Source: Streptomyces sp. CA-210063
Lineage (GTDB): Bacteria > Actinomycetota > Actinomycetes > Streptomycetales > Streptomycetaceae
Assembly: GCF_024612015.1 (NCBI RefSeq)
Contig: NZ_CP102512.1
Coordinates: 9,176,001-9,240,000 of the forward strand
Direction: 5' to 3'
DNA length: 64,000 bases
Shown: positions 1 through 7,389 of the stretch, piece after piece
Layout of the letters: each line of letters opens with the position of its first letter
How positions within the stretch are numbered: the first letter of the stretch is position 1
Notes under the pieces: generated by a model
Told to the model about the DNA's origin: nothing
The model's database searches: none
Seen by the model: the letters and a program-made list of their open reading frames with translations, nothing else
Program-made: the position numbers and the translations under genes

Positions 1-1340
1 CGGTCGATCTCCCAGGGGGAGACCGTGTTGTGCCAGCTGTAGAACTCCTCGCGCTTCAACTCGGCGTAGTAGTCGCTGACTCCGGCCTTCGCGTCCACCG
101 CGTCGAGCACTCCGCGGACCACGTCGTCGCACTCCAGCGCGTGCACCGCGTCGAGCAGGGTGCGCGGCAGCCGGGGGCCGTCCTCGGCGGCGCCCGGCCG
201 GCCGGGGTCGAGCCGGCGGCGCACCCCGTCCAGGCCCGCGCCCAGCGCGCCGGCCGCCGCGAGGTAGGAGTTCGCCGAGCCGTCGCCGCCGCGCAGCTCG
301 ACCCGGTGGGCGTCCGGCACACGGAGGAAGTGCGTACGGTCGTTGCCGCCCCAACTCGCCATGCGCGGCGCCCAGGTGGCACCCGAGGCGGTCGTGGTCG
401 CGCCGGTGCGTTTGTACGAGTTGACGGTGGGCGCGATGAGCGCGTGCAGCGCGGGCGCGTGCTCCAGCAGACCGGCGGTGAAGTGGTACGCCTCGGGGCC
501 GAACCCCATGCCGTACTGGTCCCTGGCGTCCCCGCCCGCCGGGAACAGCGCGCGCTCGCCGTCCCACAGCGACAGGTGCATGTGCAGCCCGCTGCCGGTG
601 CGGTCGGTGAACGGCTTCGGCATGAACGTGGCCGTCATTCCGCGCTGTTCGGCGAGGACCTGCACGATGTACCGCAGGGTGACCACCCGGTCGGCGGTGG
701 TCAGCGCGTCCGCGTGGTGGAAGTTCTGCTCGAACTGCCCGTTGCCGTCCTCGTGGTCGCTCGCGTACGGCCCCCAGCCCAGTTGCACCATCGCGTCGGA
801 GACGGCGGTGAGGTGGTCGTACATCCGGGTCAGTCCCCGGGCGTCGTAACAGGGCTGGGCCGCGTCGTCGAGCCGGTCGGCCGTCGTGAGCGCGCCGTCC
901 GCCCCGCGCTGCACCAGGAAGTACTCCACCTCCGCCCCGCTGACCATGCGCGTGCCCTCGGCCGCCGCCTTCTCGGCGAGCGTCCGCAGGATCACCCGTG
1001 GCGCGAAGGCGTACGGGCTGCCCTCGACGTACGGGTCGCAGTGCACCATGCCGAGACCGGGGCGGACGAAGGTGAGCGGGACGTAGGAGGAGACGTCCGG
1101 GATCGCGACCACATCGGGGTCGCGCGGCAGTTGGCCCATGGCCCCGGCGGCGTATCCCGCGAAGCCGACGCCGTCGCCCTCCAGCGCGTCCGCCGCCTCG
1201 ACGGGCACGAGCTTGGCGCAGGGCTTGCCGGTCAGCGTGGTGAAGGTGGCGAGGAGGAACCGGACGCCGTCCGCCTTGGCGAGCGAGGCGAGTGACTGGG
1301 TGCCCGGGACGGGCGGAGTGGACTTCGGCGGAACGGACAC
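1..1340 (-). CDS. Type III (GlnT-like) glutamine synthetase / gamma-glutamylamide synthetase, 3' end cut by window
   Basis: The minus strand is open from a GTG at 1340 to the window edge (446 codons, no stop), so perhaps only a few C-terminal residues are missing. The product has the GS beta-grasp N-terminus and a full catalytic domain: E-x-E type acid residues (SGAEVEYF), the NGQFEQNF segment, the HMHLSLW metal/ATP strand, the NSYKR loop and the VELRGGDGSANSY segment, and it ends near VSPWEIDR. Length and motifs fit the GlnT/GSIII group (about 435-450 aa) rather than the 470-aa GlnA. Relatives include gamma-glutamylmethylamide synthetases and GS-like enzymes that glutamylate amines, so the real acceptor may be an amine rather than ammonia. 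It diverges from a HAAT amino-acid transporter operon; a perfect inverted repeat lies 30 bp upstream of the start. Family confident; substrate not. Confidence 0.85.
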   Translation of the reverse strand, partial: MSVPPKSTPPVPGTQSLASLAKADGVRFLLATFTTLTGKPCAKLVPVEAADALEGDGVGFAGYAAGAMGQLPRDPDVVAIPDVSSYVPLTFVRPGLGMVHCDPYVEGSPYAFAPRVILRTLAEKAAAEGTRMVSGAEVEYFLVQRGADGALTTADRLDDAAQPCYDARGLTRMYDHLTAVSDAMVQLGWGPYASDHEDGNGQFEQNFHHADALTTADRVVTLRYIVQVLAEQRGMTATFMPKPFTDRTGSGLHMHLSLWDGERALFPAGGDARDQYGMGFGPEAYHFTAGLLEHAPALHALIAPTVNSYKRTGATTTASGATWAPRMASWGGNDRTHFLRVPDAHRVELRGGDGSANSYLAAAGALGAGLDGVRRRLDPGRPGAAEDGPRLPRTLLDAVHALECDDVVRGVLDAVDAKAGVSDYYAELKREEFYSWHNTVSPWEID

Positions 1341-1369
1341 GGGCTCTCCCCGGGGTCGGGTGCGTTCAC

Positions 1370-1394
1370 TGTCGTGACAACAAGTCTCACGACA
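1370..1394. promoter_or_regulatory. Perfect 8+8 inverted repeat, candidate operator of the glutamine synthetase gene
   Basis: TGTCGTGA (1370-1377), 9-bp spacer, TCACGACA (1387-1394). It ends 30 bp upstream of the GTG start of the divergent glutamine synthetase gene, where a repressor would block transcription. The binding protein is unknown; no regulator gene is adjacent inside the window. Confidence 0.5.
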
Positions 1395-1498
1395 GGAAAC
1401 ACCCCCAGAATGTCCCTTCTGTTGCCGTTCTGTAAATCGCCTGGCCTCGCGGATCCGGCCGGCGGCGCGGTGCGTGCGTCACGCGGTCGGCCGAGTGG

Positions 1499-1529
1499 CC
1501 GAAACGCCGCGCCGGGCGCGGCGTTTCGG
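1499..1529. terminator. Strong 14-bp GC hairpin in the divergent intergenic region
   Basis: Perfect 14-bp stem (1499-1512 with 1516-1529) with a 3-nt loop and no T-tract. Because both flanking genes point away from it, it does not end either annotated gene. It may insulate the two promoters, end a small unannotated RNA, or be a leader structure of the glutamine synthetase transcript. Confidence 0.4.
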
Positions 1530-2084
1530 TGAAGGCGGTGCGGGAGGAGGCGCCGGGGCGCGGTGGCCGTCTCGTCGGGAGGGTTTCCGCGTGAGTCACC
1601 TTATGCCCGGCTCGCCCCTTCTTTCCTGGCAGCCATAGGTTCGGCCTTGGGCAGGTCGGGGGAAACGAGGGTTCACCGACGGGTGCAGGTTCCCCTTGAT
1701 CGCCGCATGGATGGGCGGTCGAACGGCGAGGGTCGAGGGGAAGTGTGCCGTTATTGGCGTCAACGTCCGATTTACCCACACCGTCGGCCCGGCGCGGCGG
1801 CATCGGCCGACAGGTCGCAATTACCGGTTACTCGGGTCACCGAAAGTGTCTTCACCGTGCGGAAAGTCGCATGCGGCGACAGTTACATAAGGCGAAGTCA
1901 CTCCTGTGAGTCGACTCCTCGCGCGCGGCGAAATCCCTCCATCGGGGCCTTGTTTTGGCATGCCCTCTCGGCATCCTCGACGCGGATAACAATTCAATTC
2001 GAAACGTGATCGAGACATAAGAGTGCGTTCTTGCGTAACACAGGCGCTTCAAATTTCCCCATACCTGCAGCAATGAGGAGTCGG

Positions 2085-3353
2085 ATGTCCAGATCAGCCA
2101 AGATTTTCGCGACGGTCGCTGTCACCGGACTCGCCTTGAGCGCCTGTGGAGGCAATGCCTCGGGCGGCGCGCCCGACAGCTCGTCCGGCGGTGGCACGCT
2201 CGTCATCGGCGTGGACCTGCCGCTTCAGGGAGCCTCGAAGGACGCGTCCGAGTCGACGGTCAACGCGATGCAGCTCTACCTGGACCAGATAGGCAGCAAG
2301 GCCGGCAAGTACAAGGTGAAGCTCAAGGTCTACGACGACTCGACGGCCGCCAAGGGTGCCTGGGACGACGCGACCTGCGCCAAGAACGCGCAGGACCACG
2401 TGGGCAACACCGAAGAGGTCGCGGTCATGGGCACCTACAACTCCGGCTGCGCGCAGATCATCGCCCCGGTTCTGAACCAGGACCCGTCCGGCCCCATGCT
2501 GATGGTGTCGCACGCGAACACCAACCCGGGTCTGACAAAGGCCTGGGAGCCGGGTGAGCCGGAGAAGTATTTCCCGTCCGGCTCACGCAGTTACGCCCGT
2601 GTCATCGCGACCGACGACTACCAGGGCGCGGCGGGGGCCCAGTTCGCGGCCAAGGACCTCGGCATCAAGAACTGCTACGTCCTCAATGACAACCAGACCT
2701 ACGGCCAGGGCGTCGGCAAGGCCTTCGAGGAGGAGGCGAAGAAGCAGGGCATCAAGGTGCTCGGCAATCAGGCGTGGGATGCCAAACAGCCCAACTACAC
2801 CGCGCTGTTCACCAGTATCAAGGCCTCGAAGCCGGAGTGCGTCTACCTCGCCGGCATCTTCGACAACAACGGCGGCCAACTCGTCAAGGACAAGGTCAAG
2901 GTCCTCGGCGACAATTCCAAGGTGAAGCTCCTCGCGCCCGACGGCTTCAGCGGTTATCCCGAATTCGACGGACTGGCACAGGCCCAGGGCGCTTATCTCA
3001 CCTTCGCCGGCCTGACCGCCACGACGCTCCGCGAAGAGGGCGGCCCGGGCGCGGACCTGCTCGACGCCTACAAGAAGAAGTACGGGGAGGACCCGGCGAC
3101 CAGTTACGCCCTCTACGGGGTGGAGGCGTTGCAGGTGATCCTGCAGGCGATCGAGAAGTCCGACGGCACCCGGAAGTCCATCACGGAGCAGGTCTTCTCG
3201 GGCAGCGGGATCAGCATCCCGGCCGACAAGTCGGTCGTGGGCAAGAAACTGGACATCGACCCCAAGACCGGTGATGTGAGCGTCCTCGACATCTCGGTGC
3301 TCCAGGTCACGGACAAGGAAGAGAAGTTCCTGAAGCCCTGGCCCGTCAGCTGA
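2085..3353 (+). CDS. HAAT-family ABC transporter substrate-binding lipoprotein (LivJ/LivK-like)
   Basis: A 422-aa periplasmic-binding protein type I. The start at 2085 has GAGGAG five bases upstream (2075-2080) and gives an ideal lipoprotein signal (MSRSAKIFATVAVTGLALSAC, lipobox LSAC, Cys at 21); an in-frame ATG at 2073 is less well placed. The mature protein opens with a Ser/Gly-rich linker, then VIGVDLPLQG, the first strand of leucine/isoleucine/valine-binding proteins, and contains the ANTNPGLT and NCYVLNDNQTYGQG segments of the family. It captures an amino acid, amide or urea-like solute outside the membrane for the permeases that follow. First gene of a five-gene transporter operon; a strong hairpin directly after its stop probably makes it the most abundant product. 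Substrate cannot be read from sequence. Confidence 0.93.
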   Translation: MSRSAKIFATVAVTGLALSACGGNASGGAPDSSSGGGTLVIGVDLPLQGASKDASESTVNAMQLYLDQIGSKAGKYKVKLKVYDDSTAAKGAWDDATCAKNAQDHVGNTEEVAVMGTYNSGCAQIIAPVLNQDPSGPMLMVSHANTNPGLTKAWEPGEPEKYFPSGSRSYARVIATDDYQGAAGAQFAAKDLGIKNCYVLNDNQTYGQGVGKAFEEEAKKQGIKVLGNQAWDAKQPNYTALFTSIKASKPECVYLAGIFDNNGGQLVKDKVKVLGDNSKVKLLAPDGFSGYPEFDGLAQAQGAYLTFAGLTATTLREEGGPGADLLDAYKKKYGEDPATSYALYGVEALQVILQAIEKSDGTRKSITEQVFSGSGISIPADKSVVGKKLDIDPKTGDVSVLDISVLQVTDKEEKFLKPWPVS

Positions 3354-3357
3354 GTTG

Positions 3358-3406
3358 AGGTCCGGGGCGGGCGCCACCCCACACAGGTGGCGCCCGCCCC
3401 GGACCT
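3358..3406 (+). terminator. 21-bp stem hairpin, intra-operon attenuator/terminator
   Basis: A perfect 21-bp stem (3358-3378 with 3386-3406) closes a 7-nt loop right after the binding-protein stop codon and 50 bp before the first permease gene. No long T-tract follows. This placement is common in transporter operons and probably causes partial termination and 3'-end protection, so that binding protein exceeds permease. Confidence 0.8.
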
Positions 3407-3456
3407 GCTTCGGTCCGTTTCTTCCGCACCGTTTCCCGACCCTCGCGAGGATCTTC

Positions 3457-4503
3457 ATGGCAGCAACTGCCACCAGCGTCGCGGTGCCGGCCGCGATCGA
3501 CCGCAAAGCGGTCATCCAGCGCTACGCCACCTATGTCATTCTCCTCGGCCTCGTTGTCTGGCTCTCCGCCAACCTGATCAACTCCCCGTCCCAGTTCTTC
3601 TCCGCGGGCATGGTCGGTCTCAACCTCGGAATGCTGTACGCGCTCATCGCGCTCGGTTACACCCTTGTCTACGGCATCATCGAGCTGATCAACTTCGCCC
3701 ATGGTGACCTGTTCATGCTCGGCGCCCTGTTCAGCGGCTTCCTGCTGACGACCGTCATGGGCCAGGAACACTCCGATTTTCTCGGCATCGTGCTCCTGCT
3801 CGTCACCATCGTGGGCACCATGCTCTTCTGCGGCGGCATCAATGTGACGCTCGAATTCGTGGCCTACCGCCGCCTGCGGCGTGCCCCGAAGCTCGCTCCG
3901 CTGATCACCGCGGTCGGCATGAGTTTCGTCCTGCAGTTCATCGGTCTGAAGTGGAACGGCTCGACGCCCAAGCAGTGGCCGAGCGTCCTTCCCGAAGGGT
4001 CCTTCGGGATCGGCGAGTTCCAGGTCGACTACAGTCTGCTGGCGGTCATCGGGGTGACCGTGCCGGTCCTGCTGCTGCTGCGCTGGGTGATCACCAGCAC
4101 TCGGCAGGGCAAGGCGATGCGGGCCGTCGCCCAGGACCAGGATGCCGCCCGGCTGATGGGCGTCAACGTGAACCGGACCATCTCCTTCACCTTCCTGATC
4201 GGCGGGGCGCTGGCCGGCACCGCGGGCGTCATGTACCAGCAGGTCGTGGGCACCACGGCATACAACCTCGGCTACCAGCTGGGCCTCATCGCCTTCGTCT
4301 CCGCCGTCCTCGGCGGCATCGGCAACATCAGCGGCGCCGTGCTCGGCGGCATCCTCATCGGCCTCATCCAGGGCTTCAACGACGGCCTGCCCTACGGCTT
4401 CGGCCAGAAATGGTCCCAGAGCGTCGTCTTCGCCATCCTCATCCTGCTGATGGTCTTCAAGCCCGAAGGCCTGCTCGGCCGACCGACCACGGAGAAGGTG
4501 TAG
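3457..4503 (+). CDS. HAAT ABC transporter permease, LivH-like
   Basis: 348-aa inner-membrane permease with about eight hydrophobic segments. ATG at 3457 is preceded by GCGAGGA; upstream in-frame codons run through the hairpin and are rejected. Family signatures are the early GLNLGMLYALIALGYTLVYGIIELINFAHGD region and, near the C-terminus, the coupling segment AVAQDQDAARLMGVNVNR followed by AVLGGIGNISGAVLGG. It forms the membrane channel with LivM. It ends at 4503, two bases before the LivM start, so the two are translationally coupled. Confidence 0.93.
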   Translation: MAATATSVAVPAAIDRKAVIQRYATYVILLGLVVWLSANLINSPSQFFSAGMVGLNLGMLYALIALGYTLVYGIIELINFAHGDLFMLGALFSGFLLTTVMGQEHSDFLGIVLLLVTIVGTMLFCGGINVTLEFVAYRRLRRAPKLAPLITAVGMSFVLQFIGLKWNGSTPKQWPSVLPEGSFGIGEFQVDYSLLAVIGVTVPVLLLLRWVITSTRQGKAMRAVAQDQDAARLMGVNVNRTISFTFLIGGALAGTAGVMYQQVVGTTAYNLGYQLGLIAFVSAVLGGIGNISGAVLGGILIGLIQGFNDGLPYGFGQKWSQSVVFAILILLMVFKPEGLLGRPTTEKV

Positions 4504-4505
4504 CC

Positions 4506-5810
4506 ATGGCTGTCGACGTTCCTGCCAAGGCGCGGCGGATGCCGGGCCTGGCGATACCGCACCGCATGCGCTGGCCGCTCGGATACTCCGCGGCAGCGGT
4601 CCTGGTGTTCCTCGCCTACTACTACATGATCCCCAACCTCGGCCCCGGCGGGCAGACCTTCTTCCGCGAGTGGCTGCCGCTCACCTCCGTCAACGAGGCA
4701 CTCGTCTGGGTGATCTGCGCCCTCGGCCTGAACATCGTCGTCGGCTACGCCGGCCTGCTGGACCTGGGCTTCGTCGCCTTCTGGGCCCTCGGCGGCTACA
4801 CCGCGGGCTGGCTGATGTCCGGCTTCTTCTACCAGGTCGACATCCACCTCTTCGGCGGGGCACTGGGCACGGCACCCGGCATCCACATCAGCTTCTGGCT
4901 GGTGCTCCTCATCGGAGCCGGCTTCTGCGCGGTGTGGGGCGTGATCATCGGCGCGCCCACCTTGCGCCTGAAGAGCGACTACCTCGCCCTGGTGACCCTC
5001 GGCTTCGGCGAGATCATCCCGCAGGTCTTCACCAACGGCGACAACGTCTTCGGCTTCAACCTGACCAACGGCACCAAGGGCATCACCCCGGTCGACCCGA
5101 TCGCCATCGGCTCCTTCAAGCTCGGGCCGTTCGACCTGGTGTACAAGTACGTCATCTTCGTGCTGATCGTGGTCGTCGTCGTCTTCATCTCGCTGCGCCT
5201 GCGCGAGGGCCGGCTGGGCCGGGCCTGGCTGGCCATCCGCGAGGACGAACTCGCCGCGAGCATGATGGGCGTCCCGCTGATGCGCACCAAGCTCTCCGCC
5301 TACGCCGTCGGCGCGGTCGCCGGAGGTCTCGCCGGCGTCGCCTTCGCCACGCACGTCGGAGGCGTCCTGCCGGACCGGTTCAACTTCTCCATCTCCATCA
5401 CCCTGCTGGCGATGGTCGTCCTCGGCGGGATGGGCAACGTGTGGGGCGTCATGCTCGGCGCGCTCGTCCTCGCCTGGGTCAACTCCACCGGCCTGCCGCA
5501 GTTCGGGACGTCCTTCAACGAGCAGTTCGGGACGGACATCAACTTCCCCTCCTACAACTACCTGCTGTTCGGCGGCATCCTCGTGCTGATGATGCTGTTC
5601 CGGCGCGAGGGCATCCTGCCCGAGTCACGGACCCGGCTGGTCCTGCACGAACCCAGCCGCACCGACATGGAGTCCCTCGGCGCCGACATGGAAGCGCCCG
5701 CTCCCGAACTGGACGAGGAACCCTTGCTCAAGACCACAGCCGCCGACGAACCGGTCATCACCGACGAGACGGGAACGGGAACGGGAATGGGAATGGGGGA
5801 GAAGGTATGA
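4506..5810 (+). CDS. HAAT ABC transporter permease, LivM-like
   Basis: 434-aa permease, starting at ATG 4506 behind GGAGAAGG (4491-4498). It has the LivM hallmarks LGLNIVVGYAGLLDLGFVAFWALGGY and the coupling helix AIREDELAASMMGVPLMRTKL plus VVLGGMGNVWGVMLGA. After the last membrane segment there is an unusual acidic cytoplasmic tail of about 70 residues ending in a Gly/Thr/Met repeat encoded by GGGAAC/GGGAAT hexamers at about 5770-5795, a spot prone to slippage. The stop overlaps the next start (ATGA). Confidence 0.92.
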   Translation: MAVDVPAKARRMPGLAIPHRMRWPLGYSAAAVLVFLAYYYMIPNLGPGGQTFFREWLPLTSVNEALVWVICALGLNIVVGYAGLLDLGFVAFWALGGYTAGWLMSGFFYQVDIHLFGGALGTAPGIHISFWLVLLIGAGFCAVWGVIIGAPTLRLKSDYLALVTLGFGEIIPQVFTNGDNVFGFNLTNGTKGITPVDPIAIGSFKLGPFDLVYKYVIFVLIVVVVVFISLRLREGRLGRAWLAIREDELAASMMGVPLMRTKLSAYAVGAVAGGLAGVAFATHVGGVLPDRFNFSISITLLAMVVLGGMGNVWGVMLGALVLAWVNSTGLPQFGTSFNEQFGTDINFPSYNYLLFGGILVLMMLFRREGILPESRTRLVLHEPSRTDMESLGADMEAPAPELDEEPLLKTTAADEPVITDETGTGTGMGMGEKV

Positions 5811-6631
5811 CGACGAGTCCGCAGACACAGGCACCGCTGGACGCCGGGACCACGCCGAAACTGCACGCCGACCGCATCACCGTGAAGTTCGGCGGCCTGG
5901 TCGCCGTCAACGACGTGTCCTTCACCATCCCCCAGCAGTCCGTCGTCAGCCTGATCGGCCCCAACGGCGCGGGCAAGACGACGTTCTTCAACGTGCTCAC
6001 CGGCCTGTACCGGGCGACCAGCGGACGCGTGGTCCTGGGCGAGAAGGACATCACCAACCTCGTCCCGCACCGGATCGCCGCCCTCGGCATGGCCCGCACC
6101 TTCCAGAACATCCGGCTCTTCGGGCTGATGACGGCCGAGGAGAACATCAAGGTCGCCATGCACTCCAAGCTGAGGTCGGGCCCCTTCCACACCATCGTGC
6201 GCACCCCCCGCCAGCGCCGCGAGGAGCGTCAAGCGCAGCAAGTCGCCCGGGAACTGATGGAGTTCGTCGGCATCGCCAAGGTCGCGGGCGAGTACGCGCG
6301 CAACCTCTCCTACGGCGACCAGCGCCGTCTTGAGGTCGCACGGGCACTCGCGCTCGACCCGAGCATCCTGCTCCTCGACGAACCGACCGCCGGCATGAAC
6401 CCGCAGGAGTCCGGCCGGTTCACCGAGTTCGTCCACCGGGTGCGGGACGAGAAGGACCTCTCCGTCCTGCTCATCGAGCACGACATGAGCGTCGTCATGC
6501 AGGTCTCCGACCGGATCACCGTGCTCGACAGAGGACAGAAGATCGCCGAGGGCGGCCCCGACGACATCAGGAACGACACCCGGGTCATCGAGGCATACCT
6601 CGGCAAGTCCGGAAGGGACAAGACCACATGA
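5807..6631 (+). CDS. HAAT ABC transporter ATPase, LivG-like
   Basis: 274-aa ATP-binding subunit, ATG at 5807 overlapping the LivM stop by four bases. Walker A GPNGAGKTT, the LivG-specific RTFQNIRLF Q-loop region, a variant signature LSYGDQRRLEVARAL, Walker B ILLLDEPTAGMN and the H-loop LIEHDMSVV are all intact. LivG subunits pair with LivF at the cytoplasmic face of LivHM. Its own stop overlaps the LivF start by four bases. Confidence 0.94.
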   Translation: MTTSPQTQAPLDAGTTPKLHADRITVKFGGLVAVNDVSFTIPQQSVVSLIGPNGAGKTTFFNVLTGLYRATSGRVVLGEKDITNLVPHRIAALGMARTFQNIRLFGLMTAEENIKVAMHSKLRSGPFHTIVRTPRQRREERQAQQVARELMEFVGIAKVAGEYARNLSYGDQRRLEVARALALDPSILLLDEPTAGMNPQESGRFTEFVHRVRDEKDLSVLLIEHDMSVVMQVSDRITVLDRGQKIAEGGPDDIRNDTRVIEAYLGKSGRDKTT

Positions 6632-7371
6632 GCGGCGCCAGCGGTGTGACCGAGACGCGCGAACCGATGCTCGAACTCGACGAGATCCACGTCTACTACG
6701 GCAACATCGCCGCGGTGAAGGGCCTCTCCCTGACCGTCTACCCCGGCGAGATCGTCACCCTGATCGGCTCGAACGGCGCGGGCAAGTCCACCACCCTGCG
6801 TGCCATCTCCGGCCTGCTGCCGGTGCGGGGCGGCACCATGACCTTCCAGGGTCGGCAGCTCAACGGCACACCGGACCACGAGGTCGTCCGACGCGGCATC
6901 GCCCACTCACCGGAGGGTCGGCGGATCTTCCCCCGGATGACCGTCGACGAGAACCTCGACATGGGCGCGTTCCTGCGCAAGGACAAAGAAGGGATCGCCG
7001 CGGACCGGGAGATGATCCTCGAACTCTTCCCCCGGCTCCGCGAACGCCTCCACCAGAAGGCCGGCACCATGTCCGGAGGCGAACAGCAGATGCTCGCCGT
7101 CGGCCGGGCGATGATGGCCAAACCACGACTGCTCCTGCTCGACGAACCCTCCATGGGCCTGGCCCCGGTACTCGTCGACGTCATCTTCGAGACGATCGCC
7201 CGGATCCGCGAGCAGGGCACCACGGTGCTCCTGGTGGAGCAGAACGCCCTGGCCGCACTCGAAGTCGCCGACCGCGCCTACGTCCTGGAATCCGGCTCGC
7301 TGAAACTCCACGGTCCCGCAGCCGAGTTGGCCGAGGACGAGGAGATCGTCAAGGCCTACCTCGGCGGCTGA
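6628..7371 (+). CDS. HAAT ABC transporter ATPase, LivF-like
   Basis: 247-aa ATP-binding subunit starting at ATG 6628 inside the LivG stop. Motifs: HVYYGNIAAVKG, Walker A GSNGAGKST, signature MSGGEQQMLAVGRAM, Walker B LLLLDEPSMGLAP, H-loop LVEQNALAAL, all as expected for LivF. With the four preceding genes it completes a self-contained importer. The next gene begins 18 bp downstream in the same direction and is probably in the same transcript. Confidence 0.94.
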   Translation: MSGASGVTETREPMLELDEIHVYYGNIAAVKGLSLTVYPGEIVTLIGSNGAGKSTTLRAISGLLPVRGGTMTFQGRQLNGTPDHEVVRRGIAHSPEGRRIFPRMTVDENLDMGAFLRKDKEGIAADREMILELFPRLRERLHQKAGTMSGGEQQMLAVGRAMMAKPRLLLLDEPSMGLAPVLVDVIFETIARIREQGTTVLLVEQNALAALEVADRAYVLESGSLKLHGPAAELAEDEEIVKAYLGG

Positions 7372-7389
7372 GCCCGGCGCGCGGACCAG

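Larger units (their letters stand above)
1341..2084. other. Divergent intergenic region between glnT-like gene and the transporter operon
   Basis: This 744-bp stretch has only short, low-quality reading frames with no recognisable protein. It holds an inverted repeat close to the glutamine synthetase start (1370-1394), a strong 14-bp hairpin (1499-1529), and AT-richer sequence from about 1740 to 2070 that is the likely promoter area of the transporter operon. I see no convincing -35/-10 pair, riboswitch or small gene. The length leaves room for a small RNA. Confidence 0.6.

Noticed and set aside
30..1295. 421-codon plus-strand frame covering the glutamine synthetase
   Set aside because: It is the antisense shadow of a clearly recognisable glutamine synthetase on the minus strand and has no family-like composition.
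1560..1720. Possible riboswitch-like leader in the large intergenic region
   Set aside because: I could not find the conserved core of any riboswitch class, and its direction relative to either gene is unclear.
1882..1897. Possible GlnR box (GTTAC followed by CGAAG) upstream of the transporter operon
   Set aside because: The second half deviates from GAAAC and the spacing is off by one; too weak to call although nitrogen control would fit.
1982..1994. GCGGATAACAATT, identical to 13 bases of the E. coli lac operator
   Set aside because: Only one half of the operator is matched, the left arm is absent and no LacI-type gene is nearby; treated as coincidence.
3951..4505. 185-codon upstream extension of the LivM frame
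   Set aside because: It overlaps the LivH gene in another frame, is Arg-rich without membrane segments, and ATG 4506 has a strong ribosome site.
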